Notes: generated by a model not told the origin, from the sequence alone. Numbered from the stretch's first letter, positions 24,514 through 36,977 are shown. The stretch is 64,000 nucleotides of DNA from Candidatus Pantoea carbekii (GCF_000971765.1 NZ_CP010907.1:124001-188000), one strand, 5' to 3'. Made by a program: numbers and translations.

Positions 24514-25451
24514 AAGGCTATCTTCTCAGCAATGCGCAGTACTGAACTACGTGAACGTGGATTTTTTGCAACTTCCAGTACACTTGGAGTAAGTTTTCCA
24601 AGATTTTTAAATTTTTGATTGCTAAAAACTTTTAATTCTGTTTCTGTCATAGGAATACTAGATGGCAACTGTATTCCTTGACTTTGATCTCGTATAAAAT
24701 GTTTTACTAAACGATCTTCCAGTGAATGAAAGCTAATAACTGATAGACGACCACCTAACGCTAATACAAAAAATGTTGCTTTAAGTGCGGAATGAATTTC
24801 TTGCAGTTCATTGTTAATCCAGATGCGAATAGCCTGAAAACTTCGTGTTGCTGGATGTTTAGACTGCTTTCTTACTGGTATGACTGAAGCAATTAATTGA
24901 GCTAATTCTTTAGTATGACTTATTGTTTTTTTGCGATTTTGTTCTACAATAGCATGAGCAATACGTTTAGCAAAACGTTCTTCACCATAACTTTTAAGTA
25001 TAAAAGCAAGTTGTTTTTTTGTAGTCTTAGCAAGCCATTCTGCTGCAGGTTGTCCTTTAGTAGGATCCATGCGCATATCTAATGGCCCATCATTTTTAAA
25101 TGAGAAACCACGTTTGGCATCATCTAATTGAGGGGAAGAAACGCCCAGATCTAATAAAATACCGTCAATTTTGCCAATTAGACCACGTTCTTCAACATAA
25201 TGGAATAAAGCTGAAAATGATCCATGTACAACGAAAAAACGTGAGTCTTGTATTTTAGAAGCATGGATTATTGCTTCCGGGTCACGATCAATAGCTATTA
25301 ATCGTCCCTTTGAATTTAATTTTGACAGAATCAATCTAGAGTGACCTCCTCTTCCAAATGTACAATCAATATAAATACCTTCTCTTTTGATATTCAGACT
25401 ATCAATGGCTTCATGGAGCAATACTGTAGAATGTTCGAAATGATTATTCAT
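24510..25451 (-). CDS. rsmH: 16S rRNA m4C1402 methyltransferase RsmH (MraW)
   Basis: Methylates N4 of C1402 in the 16S rRNA P-site using S-adenosylmethionine. The 313 residues equal the E. coli length. The SAM motif [14 protein letters not shown], the [16 protein letters not shown] segment, DMRMDP and [12 protein letters not shown] are clear. Here it is the first gene of the dcw transcript, because mraZ, which precedes it in E. coli, is missing. Confidence 0.97.
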   Translation of the reverse strand: MNNHFEHSTVLLHEAIDSLNIKREGIYIDCTFGRGGHSRLILSKLNSKGRLIAIDRDPEAIIHASKIQDSRFFVVHGSFSALFHYVEERGLIGKIDGILLDLGVSSPQLDDAKRGFSFKNDGPLDMRMDPTKGQPAAEWLAKTTKKQLAFILKSYGEERFAKRIAHAIVEQNRKKTISHTKELAQLIASVIPVRKQSKHPATRSFQAIRIWINNELQEIHSALKATFFVLALGGRLSVISFHSLEDRLVKHFIRDQSQGIQLPSSIPMTETELKVFSNQKFKNLGKLTPSVLEVAKNPRSRSSVLRIAEKIAL

Positions 25452-26127
25452 AATAGCTAATTTACATTTTATGATTTATTTGAAAAATTAGATGGTTGTT
25501 TTTAATGAAAATTAATATTAATAGTTTTGAAAAATTTTTATTTTTATAAATTTAATTTATTTAATTAAAGTTTAAATTGGATTTGTATTATTTACTTATT
25601 TTTTTTTATAAAATATATTTTGATTATAAAAAAATTACTTCTAATCGAAATTTAAAAAATTCATTAAGTAGAAAAAAATTGATATGATTATTTAAGATGC
25701 TAAGTCTGTATGTTATGTAGAGCAGCATGCTATGTAAAGGTAAAGTGTAAGTAATATTTTATGTCTTGTTAAGACAATACAAAATTTAATATTAAAATCT
25801 TAAATTTCATGACATAATTTAGAATTTTATTTTTATTTAATGAAAACAATATTATAAAAATTTATTGATATTTATAATGCAAATTATATTATTAAAGTAA
25901 TTTAATATTTAAAAATTTAGAATGATTTCTTAAAACATAAATAGTTTTAAGACAAGAGAATATAAACTGGAATCAAGTTTATGAATTTTTTTCAAATATG
26001 TTGTTTTTTTGATTGAAAAATAGCAGTAACTTCCTATGAGTTAAAGTATAGTTACAAAGTAGTTTTTAAAAAGTGGATATTATAATTATTTTTTAAAAGG
26101 TATTCTATGAAAAATATGAAATATTAT
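25452..26127. other. Gap where mraZ and cra are missing; dcw promoter region
   Basis: About 680 bases between rsmH and ilvH with no coding frame resembling MraZ or Cra. It should hold the promoter for the whole rsmH-to-ftsZ run and the end of ilvH-distal DNA. The sequence is extremely A/T-rich with many possible -10 boxes, so I do not call a promoter. A short hairpin (TGTCTT-GTT-AAGACA, 25762-25776) is the only structure noted. Confidence 0.6.
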
Positions 26128-26607
26128 TCAATCGCTTCGAGAAATACCAATAATACCTGAACGGACTATTTCTAAAATATTGGCTGTCTCACGTATTACA
26201 TTAAGAAAAGCATCTAACTTTTCACTAGTACCCGCTAGTTCTACTATATATAGTATGGATGTTACATGAACAATGTGGCCACGAAAAATTTCCGTATTAC
26301 GTTTGATTTCTTCACGATTATGGCCTGTGGCATGAATTTTTGCTAGCATAATTTCGCGCTCTACATGTCCAATTTTTCCCAACTCACTAACCCGGAGTAC
26401 GTCTATTAATTTATGCAATTGTTTTTCAATTTGTTCAAGTGCTTTTTGATCACCAATTGTTTGGATTGTTATATGCGATAAAGTTGGATCTTGAGTAGGT
26501 GCTACAGTCAAGCTTTCTATATTATAACCACGTTGTGAGAAAAGTCCTACAACTCGAGATAGTGCACCTGATTCGTTTTCGAGAAGAACTGATAAAATAC
26601 GACGCAT
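26128..26607 (-). CDS. ilvH: Acetolactate synthase III small (regulatory) subunit
   Basis: The valine-sensing regulatory subunit that activates IlvI and confers feedback inhibition. It has 159 residues (E. coli 163). The ACT domain lies in the first 75 residues: [37 protein letters not shown]. The C-terminal region follows with [13 protein letters not shown] and [13 protein letters not shown]. It begins 2 bases after the ilvI stop, so the two subunits are co-translated. cra and mraZ do not follow it as they do in E. coli. Confidence 0.96.
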   Translation of the reverse strand: MRRILSVLLENESGALSRVVGLFSQRGYNIESLTVAPTQDPTLSHITIQTIGDQKALEQIEKQLHKLIDVLRVSELGKIGHVEREIMLAKIHATGHNREEIKRNTEIFRGHIVHVTSILYIVELAGTSEKLDAFLNVIRETANILEIVRSGIIGISRSD

Positions 26608-26609
26608 AA

Positions 26610-28340
26610 TTACGTTCTCTCCGTTTTATTTAACCACATTTCATTCATTGCTCCTCCTTGAATTTGCATTGGGTAAACGTGTTCGTTACTATCAATAGCA
26701 ATATCAACAAATACTAAATGCCCTTGAGAAAGATTACTCATGGCTAGGATTAACTTTTTTTCTAATTCGTTAGGATGTTGAATTGCAATGCCTATATGAC
26801 CATAAGCTTCCGCTAAACGTACAAAGTCTGGCAATGAGTCCATGTAAGAATGTGAATGTCGACCAGAATACACCATATCCTGCCATTGTTTTACCATACC
26901 AAGAAAACGGTTATTAAGGTTTAATATTAGTATTGATATATCATATTGCAATGCAGTTGATAATTCTTGAATATTCATTTGAATACTGCCATCGCCGGTT
27001 ATACAAATGACCGTTTCTTTAGGTAATGCTATTTTAGCACCTAAAGCTGCTGGTAGACCAAAGCCCATAGTGCCAAGGCCTCCTGAATTAATCCAACGTC
27101 GAGGTTTATCAAATGGGTAATAAAGTGCTGCAAACATTTGATGTTGACCAACATCGGATGTTACGTATGCATTACCTTTAGTTAAACTCCAAATTTTTTC
27201 AATGACAGCTTGTGGTTTAATGTTATCACTACTACGATCAAACTCTAAACATTTGCGACTACGCCATTTTTCGATACTTTGCCACCAGTGATATAAATTG
27301 TCTGGTTTTTGTTGATTTGTAGTATGTTGTATTAATAGCTTTAGAATTTGTATTAAAGTTTGTTTAGCATCACCGACAATGGGAATATGAGCATTAACAG
27401 TTTTAGAGATTGAAGTTGGATCAATGTCGATATGCATTATCGTTGCATTTGGACAGTATTTCTTTAGATTGTTGGTTGTGCGGTCATCGAAACGCACTCC
27501 TATCCCACAAATTAGGTCTGCATGATGCATTACCATATTTGCTTCATAAGTACCATGCATGCCTAACATGCCGATAAATTGATGATGCGTTCCAGGAAAT
27601 ACGCCTAATCCCATTAATGAAGTAGTCACAGGAAAGTTAAGTTTTTCTGCTAGTTGTAACAACTCTATTTCACAACCTGAAGTAACAGCTCCGCCCCCAG
27701 CATAAATTACAGGTTTTTTAGCTGCTATTAGTGTTTGTACTGCACGTTTAATTTGACCTTTATGTCCATGAAATATAGGATTATAAGAGCGCATATTTAC
27801 GTTATTTGGCCAGATATAGGGAAATTTATTTTCTGTCGTAAGTATGTCTTTAGGTAGATCAATAACAACTGGTCCAGGGCGTCCACTTGCTGCAAGCCAA
27901 AAAGCTTTTTTTAAAATAACAGGAATTTCTGCAGTATTTTTTACTAGAAAGCTATGTTTAACTATTGGCCTAGAAATACCCACCATATCGCATTCTTGAA
28001 AAGCATCATAGCCAATTAATAATGAAGGTACTTGACCTGATAGAATGACTATAGGAATAGAATCCATGTATGCTGTTGCAATGCCAGTAATTGCATTTGT
28101 TGCACCTGGACCAGATGTTACTAATACTACTCCTACTGTACCGGTGGCGCGTGCTAGACCATCGGCCATGTGTACTGCGCTTTGTTCATGACGAACAAGT
28201 ATGTGGTCAATACCACCTATTGTTTGAAGTGCGTCATAAATATCTAACACAGCTCCACCTGGATAACCGAAAATTTGTTTAATACCCTGATCAATTAACG
28301 AATAAACGACCATTTCGGCTCCTGATAATAACTTTTCCAT
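26610..28340 (-). CDS. ilvI: Acetolactate synthase III large (catalytic) subunit
   Basis: A thiamine-diphosphate enzyme that condenses pyruvate to acetolactate, or with 2-oxobutyrate to acetohydroxybutyrate. This is the first common step to valine, leucine and isoleucine. It has 576 residues (E. coli 574). The catalytic Glu is in [13 protein letters not shown]. The thiamine motif runs from GDGSIQMN to [21 protein letters not shown] and DPTSISKTV also match. In this region it supplies precursor for the neighbouring leucine operon. The divergent leuA lies about 590 bases away; leuO, which sits between them in E. coli, is missing. Confidence 0.97.
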   Translation of the reverse strand: MEKLLSGAEMVVYSLIDQGIKQIFGYPGGAVLDIYDALQTIGGIDHILVRHEQSAVHMADGLARATGTVGVVLVTSGPGATNAITGIATAYMDSIPIVILSGQVPSLLIGYDAFQECDMVGISRPIVKHSFLVKNTAEIPVILKKAFWLAASGRPGPVVIDLPKDILTTENKFPYIWPNNVNMRSYNPIFHGHKGQIKRAVQTLIAAKKPVIYAGGGAVTSGCEIELLQLAEKLNFPVTTSLMGLGVFPGTHHQFIGMLGMHGTYEANMVMHHADLICGIGVRFDDRTTNNLKKYCPNATIMHIDIDPTSISKTVNAHIPIVGDAKQTLIQILKLLIQHTTNQQKPDNLYHWWQSIEKWRSRKCLEFDRSSDNIKPQAVIEKIWSLTKGNAYVTSDVGQHQMFAALYYPFDKPRRWINSGGLGTMGFGLPAALGAKIALPKETVICITGDGSIQMNIQELSTALQYDISILILNLNNRFLGMVKQWQDMVYSGRHSHSYMDSLPDFVRLAEAYGHIGIAIQHPNELEKKLILAMSNLSQGHLVFVDIAIDSNEHVYPMQIQGGAMNEMWLNKTERT

Positions 28341-28927
28341 TTTTTATTAACTCCAGGTTCGGAAAATTTGATCAATAAAATCAAATATTTTCCGATAATT
28401 TTAATAATCGCTGTACAATTCGCTAATTTAATTGAAATTTTATAATTGGTGTGAGAGATTTGTTTCTATTTGTATTATATGTAGCAGATTCATATAAATT
28501 AATTGTTTTATAAAAATATTATAACGATATAATAATTAGCCTGTAAATATCATTTGTGTATATTCTGCTTATTATTTTTTTATTTCATGGTGTATTGATG
28601 GGGGAGTTGTTGTCTTTTATAAAAGCATTAATCTAATATGCGATTTTATTTAAGATAAAATATTGTTTTTTTGTTATTTCAGTAATATATAAAATTTAAT
28701 TTTTAGAAGCTAATAACTTAATACATTATGTTATTATATAATATTATTTAATGAGTTAATTGTTTAATGATTCAATAAATTTTTATCTGTTTACAATATT
28801 AAAAGTATTATATACCTAATTAATTGTTAATTATGAATGGTATAAATGTAAAAACCCGTGTTTCAACACGGGTTTTTACATTTGCAAAATTAAATAACTT
28901 GAATCCATACAGATACAAGGAACATTA
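28341..28927. other. Divergent ilvI / leuA control region lacking leuO and leuL
   Basis: About 590 bases between two divergent amino acid operons. No LeuO frame is seen. A 12-codon frame at 28598-28636 (MGELLSFIKALI) has three leucine codons, but it is over 200 bases from the terminator-like hairpin, so it is a poor leader candidate. A possible -35 TTTACA is at 28790-28795 with TATATA at 28809-28814, spaced too closely to be convincing. The hairpin at 28844-28883 is the main feature. Confidence 0.65.
28844..28883 (+). terminator. Strong terminator-like hairpin in the leuABCD leader
   Basis: The left arm at 28844-28862 (AAATGTAAAAACCCGTGTT) is perfectly complementary to the right arm at 28865-28883, a 19-bp stem with a very tight loop. 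The core CCCGTG/CACGGG is followed by TTTTT within the right arm, so it resembles an intrinsic terminator on either strand. It ends 44 bases before the leuA ATG. Between divergent operons nothing should need to end there, so it probably acts as an attenuator or leader control for leuABCD. This is inference. Confidence 0.75.
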
Positions 28928-30484
28928 ATGATAATGAATCAACAAGTTATTATTTTTGATACCACCTTGCGTGATGGTGAACAAGCGCTACAAGCTAGTC
29001 TAAGTGTAAAAGAAAAATTGCAAATCGCTTTAGCGTTAGAACGTATGGGTGTAGACGTAATGGAAGTAGGTTTTCCAATTTCCTCTCCTGGAGATTTCGA
29101 GTCAGTAAAAACTATTGCACGTATTATTAAAAATAGCTCAGTATGTGCATTAGCGCGCTGTATAGAAAAGGATATTGATGTTGCTTATAGCGCATTGAAA
29201 TTTAACAAAAAATTCCGAATTCATCTTTTTATTGCTACCTCCCCAATACACATTACCAGCAAGTTACGTTGTACATTATCAGAGGCCATTGAACGTTCAG
29301 TTCATATGATTAAGTACGCTTTAAAATATACAGAAGATGTACAATTTTCATGTGAAGATAGTGGCCGTACTCCAATTGATAATTTGTGCCGTATGGTGGA
29401 ATCAGCTATTAAAGCTGGTGCTAATACTATTAATATTCCAGATACAGTAGGTTATACGTTGCCAGACGAATATGCTGAAATTATTAGACAGTTAATAAAC
29501 CGTGTTTCAAACATTGACAAGGCTATTCTATCTGTTCATACGCATGATGATTTGGGGATAGCAACCGGTAATACTATTGCGGCTCTAATGGCCGGTGCAA
29601 GACAAATTGAAGGAACAATGAATGGGTTGGGTGAACGTGCAGGTAATTGTGCACTAGAAGAAGTAATTATGGCGATTAAAACGCGCAATAGTATGATGAA
29701 GCTAAATACAAATATTAATTTTCAAGAAATCTATCGTACAAGCAAAATTGTTAGCCAAATTTGTAATATGCCAATTCCTGCCAATAAAGCAATTGTTGGT
29801 TCTAATGCATTTTTACATTCTTCGGGAATTCATCAAGACGGTATTTTAAAAAACCGTGAAACCTATGAAATTCTAAGGCCTGAATCTATTGGCTTACATA
29901 CGTTACAATTAAATTTAACATCGCGTTCAGGACGTGCTGCTGTAAAACATCGTATGGAAGAAATGGGTTATCAAGAACCCGACTACGATCTAGATACATT
30001 ATATGATGCTTTTTTAAGACTAGCAGATAAAAAAGGTCAAGTATTTGATTATGATCTCGAAGCCCTAGCTTTTATTAATCAACAAACAGAAGCTCCAGAA
30101 TATTTTCAATTATATGAATTTAATCTTCATACAGGTTCTAACATGATAGCAACTGCTTCTATCCAATTATGTTGTGGTGATAAAATCCAAACTACCGTCA
30201 GTACTGGCAACGGTCCTGTAGATGCTATTTATCAAGCTATTAATCGTATAAGTGGTTTCGAGACTGAATTAGTGAATTATAAACTAACAGCAAAAGGACA
30301 CGGTAAAGATGCATTAGGTCAGGTTGATATAGTAATTAATCATAATAATCGTAAATTTCATGGTGTTGGTCTAGCAACTGATATTGTAGAATCTTCTGCT
30401 AAAGCTATGGTAAATGCTTTAAACAATATTTGGCGTTCTAAACAAGTAGAAAAAGAATTGCAGCGTAAATTCAAAGATAAGTAA
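28928..30484 (+). CDS. leuA: 2-isopropylmalate synthase
   Basis: Condenses 2-ketoisovalerate with acetyl-CoA, the first committed step of leucine synthesis. It has 518 residues (E. coli 523). The TIM-barrel motifs are [17 protein letters not shown], the metal-binding HTHDDLG and NGLGERAGN. The C-terminal allosteric domain (leucine feedback) is present from about residue 390, including [11 protein letters not shown]. The ATG at 28928 has AGGA 6 bases upstream; ATG 28934 is a possible alternative. It is first in the leuABCD operon and sits just after a terminator-like hairpin. Confidence 0.97.
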   Translation: MIMNQQVIIFDTTLRDGEQALQASLSVKEKLQIALALERMGVDVMEVGFPISSPGDFESVKTIARIIKNSSVCALARCIEKDIDVAYSALKFNKKFRIHLFIATSPIHITSKLRCTLSEAIERSVHMIKYALKYTEDVQFSCEDSGRTPIDNLCRMVESAIKAGANTINIPDTVGYTLPDEYAEIIRQLINRVSNIDKAILSVHTHDDLGIATGNTIAALMAGARQIEGTMNGLGERAGNCALEEVIMAIKTRNSMMKLNTNINFQEIYRTSKIVSQICNMPIPANKAIVGSNAFLHSSGIHQDGILKNRETYEILRPESIGLHTLQLNLTSRSGRAAVKHRMEEMGYQEPDYDLDTLYDAFLRLADKKGQVFDYDLEALAFINQQTEAPEYFQLYEFNLHTGSNMIATASIQLCCGDKIQTTVSTGNGPVDAIYQAINRISGFETELVNYKLTAKGHGKDALGQVDIVINHNNRKFHGVGLATDIVESSAKAMVNALNNIWRSKQVEKELQRKFKDK

Positions 30485-30496
30485 GGAATAATATAA

Positions 30497-31591
<1,095 letters not shown>

Positions 31592-31597
31592 AAAATT

Positions 31598-32998
31598 ATG
31601 AAAAGTTTATATCAAAAGTTATTTGATGCGCATATTGTTCATGAACAACCTAACGAAATGCCCTTGCTATATATTGATCGTCATCTTATTCACGAAGTCA
31701 CATCACCACAAGCTTTTGATGGATTACGTAAAAATAAACGCAAAGTGCGTCAACCGTCTAAGACGTTTGCTACAATGGATCATAATGTTTCCACTAAAAC
31801 TAAAAATATTCATGCATCCGGTGAAATGGCACAGCTTCAGATGCACAAACTAATAAAAAATTGTGCTGAATTTAATATTCCATTATACGATCTTAACCAC
31901 CCATGTCAAGGTATTGTACATGTAATTGGTCCTGAACAAGGTATTACATTACCTGGCATGACCATTGTATGCGGTGATTCACACACTTCTACCCATGGTG
32001 CTTTCGGTGCTCTCGCGTTTGGTATAGGAACTTCGGAAGTTGAACATGTACTCGCTACACAGACTTTAAAACAAAGTCGAGCTAAAACAATGAAAATCGA
32101 AGTTTCTGGTAATACTGTCTTGGGGATTAGCGCTAAAGATATAATATTAGCTATTATTGGTGAAATTGGTAATGCTTCCGGTACTGGGTATGTAGTAGAA
32201 TTTACTGGTAAAGTAATCGAAAAATTAAGCATGGAAGGTCGTATGACATTGTGTAATATGGCTATTGAAATGGGAGCTAAATCTGGTTTAATTGCACCGG
32301 ACAATACAACTTTTAATTATTTGAAAAATAGACAATTTTCACCACAAGGTAAGCAATGGGATATAGCCATTAATTATTGGCGAACACTAAAGTCTGATCA
32401 AAATGCAAAATTTGATAGAGTAATAACTGTAAATGCTGATCACATTGCACCGCAAGTTACTTGGGGAACTAATCCAAGTCAGGTTATCGCTATTGATCAA
32501 GTTATTCCAAATTTTGCATCATTTTCCAACATAGTTGATCGATCATCCGCACAGCAAGCACTAAATTATATGGGTTTAAAGCCAGGTATCAAATTAACAG
32601 ATGTGGCTATTGATAAAGTTTTTATTGGTTCGTGTACTAATTCTCGCATTGAAGACTTGCGAGCAGCAGCAGATATTGCTAAGGGTCGTAAAATTGCACC
32701 TAACGTATTATCTGCTATTGTAGTACCAGGTTCTAATCCAGTAAAAATTCAGGCAGAAGCAGAAGGCTTAGATAAGATTTTTTTAAATGCTGGATTTGAG
32801 TGGCGTCTACCAGGTTGCTCTATGTGTATAGCAATGAATAGTGATTTTCTTAATCCTGGTGAACGTTGTGCCTCAACTAGCAACCGAAATTTCGAAGGTC
32901 GTCAAGGACGAGGGAGTCGCACCCATCTCGTAAGTCCAGCAATGGCTGCTGCTGCAGCAGTAACCGGTCGTTTTAAAGACATTCGTGAAATGATTTAA
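31598..32998 (+). CDS. leuC: 3-isopropylmalate dehydratase large subunit
   Basis: The [4Fe-4S] aconitase-family subunit that, with LeuD, isomerises 2- to 3-isopropylmalate. The 466 residues equal E. coli LeuC. The iron-sulfur cysteines are in IGSCTNSR and PGCSMC; the [28 protein letters not shown]-type active-site region is intact near residues 130-155. Its stop overlaps the leuD start by one base (TAATG), which should balance subunit synthesis. Confidence 0.97.
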   Translation: MKSLYQKLFDAHIVHEQPNEMPLLYIDRHLIHEVTSPQAFDGLRKNKRKVRQPSKTFATMDHNVSTKTKNIHASGEMAQLQMHKLIKNCAEFNIPLYDLNHPCQGIVHVIGPEQGITLPGMTIVCGDSHTSTHGAFGALAFGIGTSEVEHVLATQTLKQSRAKTMKIEVSGNTVLGISAKDIILAIIGEIGNASGTGYVVEFTGKVIEKLSMEGRMTLCNMAIEMGAKSGLIAPDNTTFNYLKNRQFSPQGKQWDIAINYWRTLKSDQNAKFDRVITVNADHIAPQVTWGTNPSQVIAIDQVIPNFASFSNIVDRSSAQQALNYMGLKPGIKLTDVAIDKVFIGSCTNSRIEDLRAAADIAKGRKIAPNVLSAIVVPGSNPVKIQAEAEGLDKIFLNAGFEWRLPGCSMCIAMNSDFLNPGERCASTSNRNFEGRQGRGSRTHLVSPAMAAAAAVTGRFKDIREMI

Positions 32999-33618
32999 TG
33001 AGTATTGAAATGATTTTAAAAAAATTTGTTCGGCATACCGGTATCGTTGTTCCTCTCAATATAGCAAACGTCGATACGGATACTATTATTCCAAAACAGT
33101 TTTTACAAAAAATTACCCGAGTAGGTTTTGGTGCGCATTTATTCCATAATTGGCGGTTTGATGATGAAGCAGGTACCGTACCAACTGCTAGTTTTGTATT
33201 AAACAAACCAGAATATAAAGGTGCTAGTATTTTACTAGCACGCGAAAACTTTGGCTGTGGATCGTCGCGTGAACATGCATTATGGGCGTTAACTGATTTC
33301 GGTTTTCATGCAATTATTGCGCCAAGTTTTGCTGATATTTTCTATGAAAATAGTTTTAATAATCAACTGTTACCTATAAAGTTAACTGATAACGAAATTG
33401 ACACAATGTTCCAACTAGTTTTTGCACGACATTGCATTAGTTTTACAATTGATCTTCAAAACCAAAATGTTATAGCTGGAAATAATATTTATAATTTTAA
33501 AATAGATGTTTTTCAGCGTTATTGTATGATTAACGGATTTGACAAAATTGCTTTGACATTGCAATACGATATGGACATAACTCGTTATGAGATTAATCAA
33601 CTGCAGTTTTTACGTTAA
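32998..33618 (+). CDS. leuD: 3-isopropylmalate dehydratase small subunit
   Basis: The swivel-domain partner of LeuC. It has 206 residues (E. coli 201). [15 protein letters not shown], the substrate loop [14 protein letters not shown] and [17 protein letters not shown] are diagnostic. The ATG at 32998 overlaps the leuC stop by one base; an internal Met at codon 5 would align more closely with the E. coli start, but the overlap favours the first. It is the last gene of leuABCD. The next gene is nearly 1 kb downstream. Confidence 0.96.
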   Translation: MSIEMILKKFVRHTGIVVPLNIANVDTDTIIPKQFLQKITRVGFGAHLFHNWRFDDEAGTVPTASFVLNKPEYKGASILLARENFGCGSSREHALWALTDFGFHAIIAPSFADIFYENSFNNQLLPIKLTDNEIDTMFQLVFARHCISFTIDLQNQNVIAGNNIYNFKIDVFQRYCMINGFDKIALTLQYDMDITRYEINQLQFLR

Positions 33619-34589
33619 TTTAGAACTATACTTATTAAAAAGTACAAATATATTACGTGTATTTAAGAAATGTCTTTCATATATCATTATTTTTAATGAC
33701 ATATAGAGTTTACATAATACTACAGTAAAAATTGTAAATCATAGTCTGTGATTCTATTAAAAAATTATTAAATTAATTTAGTAGAAAAGATTATGATGAT
33801 TCTAAATAATCTGAATGCGTTATTATGAATTCTGGCTTAGTAAACGTAGATTTTTCGATGGTTTATGTTTTTAAATTAAAAAAATAATTTTTCTTAATAA
33901 AAATATAAAAATTAATTGAAACGTTTGATAATATGAAATACCTATAAATTCTGATCTATTGATAGAATTTATAGGTATTAAACTTAATCAATGTTTGAAA
34001 TATACTACTCGAATTTTAAATTCAAGAAACATATATATCAATCTAATAAAAGATTTCCAAGTAAGTATTATGTAATTCATATAAATTTAGTTAATAATAG
34101 ATACTTATTTTCTACTTTTATTCTTTATTAGATAGATATTTGGATAATTAATCTGATGTTGCTATTACAATGGGATATTGTATATAAAAAAAGAACAAGT
34201 TTTAAGATCGATTATTAGTATGTATTGAATGAATAATGTACTTAGTAGTTTTATGTAATAACTTAACTTAAGTAATGAGTGGATTTTCAGGAAAGTTGAA
34301 AATTTTTTTTAAATATATGATTTTTTTTTAAAATAAAATAAAGTTTTCTGTTTAAATACTCTTTACTAAATAGATAAGTCGTGATTAGACTCTAAACAAT
34401 GCTGTTTAAAAATAAACTGAAGAATTAACATAATAATTCGTTCTGAATTGTGATGACTTCTTCAATCTTCTAATTTTATAGATAATAAATATCCATAGAA
34501 AGGAATGTATATTTTTAATACTTAAAACTAAATTGAGCTTTTGATTTTAAAATATAATTTTAATTATTAAGCAATTATCGAAGTCACAA
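33619..34589. other. Longest gene-free stretch (about 970 bases) between leuD and lptD
   Basis: In E. coli many genes (sgrR/thi, ara, polB, rapA, rluA, djlA) lie between leuABCD and lptD. None is recognisable here in any frame, and no frame reaches 60 codons. A 16-bp inverted repeat occupies 33937-33979. The rest is A/T-rich with simple A- and T-runs. The lptD promoter should be near the right end but is not identifiable with confidence. Confidence 0.65.
33937..33979. repeat. 16-bp inverted repeat downstream of leuD
   Basis: AATACCTATAAATTCT (33937-33952) pairs perfectly with AGAATTTATAGGTATT (33964-33979) across an 11-base loop, GATCTATTGAT. It is 320 bases after leuD. No strong T-run follows, so it may be a 3' end stabiliser, a distal terminator or the scar of a lost gene's terminator. 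Confidence 0.5.
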
Positions 34590-36977
34590 ATGAAAAAAAA
34601 TAGATTTATCTTACTAATTATTGCAATTAATATAATATTATATAGTCAGTGTGCCACTTCGGAAAATCTTATATCACATTCTGTGCTAGAAATGCTACAA
34701 GATAATTTTCCTCTTTTAAAACATGATATGAATAAGTTACCAGTTACGATTAATTCTGATTCTGTTAAAGGAAAATATCCTAACATTTTGTTTTTTAATG
34801 GAAACGTCGATATAAAACAAGGAAAACGTCATTTTCATGCTGACGAAGTACAATTAAATCAACACCAGAACAATAAAAACATTACATTAGATCGCACCAT
34901 GAGAGCGTTAGGCAATGTTTATTATGATGATGAGCAAATTTTTCTACAGGGTGAAAAAGCCTGGGGGGATCTAAACAATAAAGATATTAATGTATTTAAC
35001 GTTAAGTATCAAATGGTTGGCAAAGCGCTACATGGTATTGCTGATGAAATACAATTACGTGATTATAATCGCTATATTATACTAAAAAAAGGTAGTTTTA
35101 CATCATGCTTTGCAGGTTTTAATAGTTGGAATATGACTGGTTCTGAAATTATTCAAGATAATCAAGAAGAAATAACTAAGATATGGAATGCATATTTTAA
35201 ATTAGGTAATGTCCCAATATTTTACAGTCCCTATTTTCAGTTACCTACTGGTAATCGTAGATTATCTGGATTTCTACTTCCGACAGCTAAATTTAGTAAA
35301 AACAATGGACTACAATTGATCACACCTTACTATTGGAATATTAGACCAGAAGTAGATGTTACTATGACACCATATTACTATAGTAAACGTGGTTTACTGC
35401 TACAAAATGAATTGCGTTATCTAACGCAGACAGGTACAAGTTTAGTAAATTTACACTATTTGCTATTAAACAAACAATATGATAGCAATACACAACTATT
35501 TAATACTGCGCCAATAAAAAATAAAAAATTTAATCGTTGGTTGTACTATTTTAATCATGTTGGTGTTTTTAAGAAACATTGGTTTTTTAATGCTAATTAC
35601 GCTAAAGTGAGTGATGAGCATTATTTCAGTGATTTTGAATTAGATGATCATTATTCAACTAAAGGCTACTTGCCAAAAAAATTTAGTATCAAATATGCAA
35701 ATACTAACTGGGATATTACATTCTCTAGTCAAGATTATCAAAAGTTGCCATCGTATCACAATCATGATAGTACAGCGTATCGTGCTATATCACAGTTTGA
35801 TCTAAATTTTTATCCAAGTAATGTTAGAATATTTAACGGCTGTTTTTATGCGCAAGTAGTCCGCTTGGTTAATACTAACAATTATATGCCTGAAGCAATA
35901 CGTTTTCATGTCGAACCAACATTGAATATTCCATTCTCTAGGAGTTGGGCAAGTGTAAATACAGAAGCAAAATTATTGGTAACTCATTATGAACAGTACT
36001 GTATTGACCACTATAAAAACCAGGATTCAATTATTAAAAATATTTCCTTGAAACGCTCTGTAAACCGGGTGATACCAAAATTTAAAATCGATGGTCGATT
36101 GATATTTGATCGAAAATATAATCTTAATATGCCGTGGAAAAAAAATATTATTCAAGTAATAGAACCACATATTCAATATGCTTATATTCCATACCAAGAT
36201 CAAAATAATATTTATCCATATGATTCGACGTTATTTCAAGCGAATTATTCTAATCCATTTCATGAATATAATTATAGTGGATTAGATCGTATTTCTGCAG
36301 CTAATAAAATAACAAGCAGCGTAACTACACATCTTTATAATAATAATTTAGATGAATTTTTCAATTTCTCTTTAGGTCAAATTTACCATTTTACGCCACA
36401 TAATAATCAAATAACCCAAATCAATGATCATACGAATACTCTCTGGATGGGTAATGCTTATTGGAAAATAAATAATCGTTGGCATTTACGCAGTGGCTTT
36501 CAATATAACATGTCTCTTAACAAAGTATTTCAGGGAAATACTTCACTAGAATACCATTATACTAATCATAGTATGCTACAACTAAATTATCGTTACAGTA
36601 GTCCAGAATATATTGAAAGTTTATTCAACAATATAGAACTAATGAATCATTTAGTTTATAAAAAAGGAATTTCACAGATAGGTACAATAGCAAGCTGGCC
36701 AATTGCTAACACTTGGTTTTTAGTAGGAAGCTATTATTATGATAATCTAAATAATAAATCACTTGAACAAATGCTAGGGGTGCAATATAGATCATGCTGT
36801 TATTCTGTTCGTTTTGGTTACGAACGTAAAATTAATGGTTTAAAAAATAATAACAGTCAATATGATCAAAAAATCTCGCTCAACATTGAGTTACGTGGTA
36901 TAGGTTCTGATTCTGACAAATTCAATATAAGAAATATGTTACAACAATGCGCTATACCTTATCAACATATTTTATAA
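34590..36977 (+). CDS. lptD: LPS assembly outer-membrane protein LptD (Imp/OstA)
   Basis: The outer-membrane beta-barrel that, with LptE, inserts LPS into the outer leaflet. It has 795 residues (E. coli 784). A signal peptide covers about residues 1-23. The periplasmic jellyroll begins around LPVTINSDSVKGKYP, and the barrel shares GNVPIFYSPYFQLP, RRLSGFLLP and ISQIGTIASWPIA with E. coli. Cysteines 173 (SFTSCFAG) and 736-737 (YRSCCYSV) are kept, but the position of E. coli Cys31 is Ser31 (TCT at 34680). Thus only one of the two native inter-domain disulfides can form. It is followed by surA 46 bases later, as in E. coli. Confidence 0.95.
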   Translation: MKKNRFILLIIAINIILYSQCATSENLISHSVLEMLQDNFPLLKHDMNKLPVTINSDSVKGKYPNILFFNGNVDIKQGKRHFHADEVQLNQHQNNKNITLDRTMRALGNVYYDDEQIFLQGEKAWGDLNNKDINVFNVKYQMVGKALHGIADEIQLRDYNRYIILKKGSFTSCFAGFNSWNMTGSEIIQDNQEEITKIWNAYFKLGNVPIFYSPYFQLPTGNRRLSGFLLPTAKFSKNNGLQLITPYYWNIRPEVDVTMTPYYYSKRGLLLQNELRYLTQTGTSLVNLHYLLLNKQYDSNTQLFNTAPIKNKKFNRWLYYFNHVGVFKKHWFFNANYAKVSDEHYFSDFELDDHYSTKGYLPKKFSIKYANTNWDITFSSQDYQKLPSYHNHDSTAYRAISQFDLNFYPSNVRIFNGCFYAQVVRLVNTNNYMPEAIRFHVEPTLNIPFSRSWASVNTEAKLLVTHYEQYCIDHYKNQDSIIKNISLKRSVNRVIPKFKIDGRLIFDRKYNLNMPWKKNIIQVIEPHIQYAYIPYQDQNNIYPYDSTLFQANYSNPFHEYNYSGLDRISAANKITSSVTTHLYNNNLDEFFNFSLGQIYHFTPHNNQITQINDHTNTLWMGNAYWKINNRWHLRSGFQYNMSLNKVFQGNTSLEYHYTNHSMLQLNYRYSSPEYIESLFNNIELMNHLVYKKGISQIGTIASWPIANTWFLVGSYYYDNLNNKSLEQMLGVQYRSCCYSVRFGYERKINGLKNNNSQYDQKISLNIELRGIGSDSDKFNIRNMLQQCAIPYQHIL

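Noticed and set aside
28598-28636. Short frame MGELLSFIKALI with three leucine codons as a leuL-like leader
   Set aside because: It ends more than 200 bases before the hairpin, so ribosome position could not control that structure, and it has no resemblance to known LeuL peptides.
28834-28929. 31-codon frame running through the leuA leader hairpin
   Set aside because: It contains only two leucine codons and is open because the hairpin arms lack stops by chance. It has no ribosome site of note and overlaps the leuA start.
31906-32304. 132-codon antisense frame within leuC
   Set aside because: It is the reverse strand of a well-conserved gene; its open length follows from leuC codon use and it resembles no protein family.
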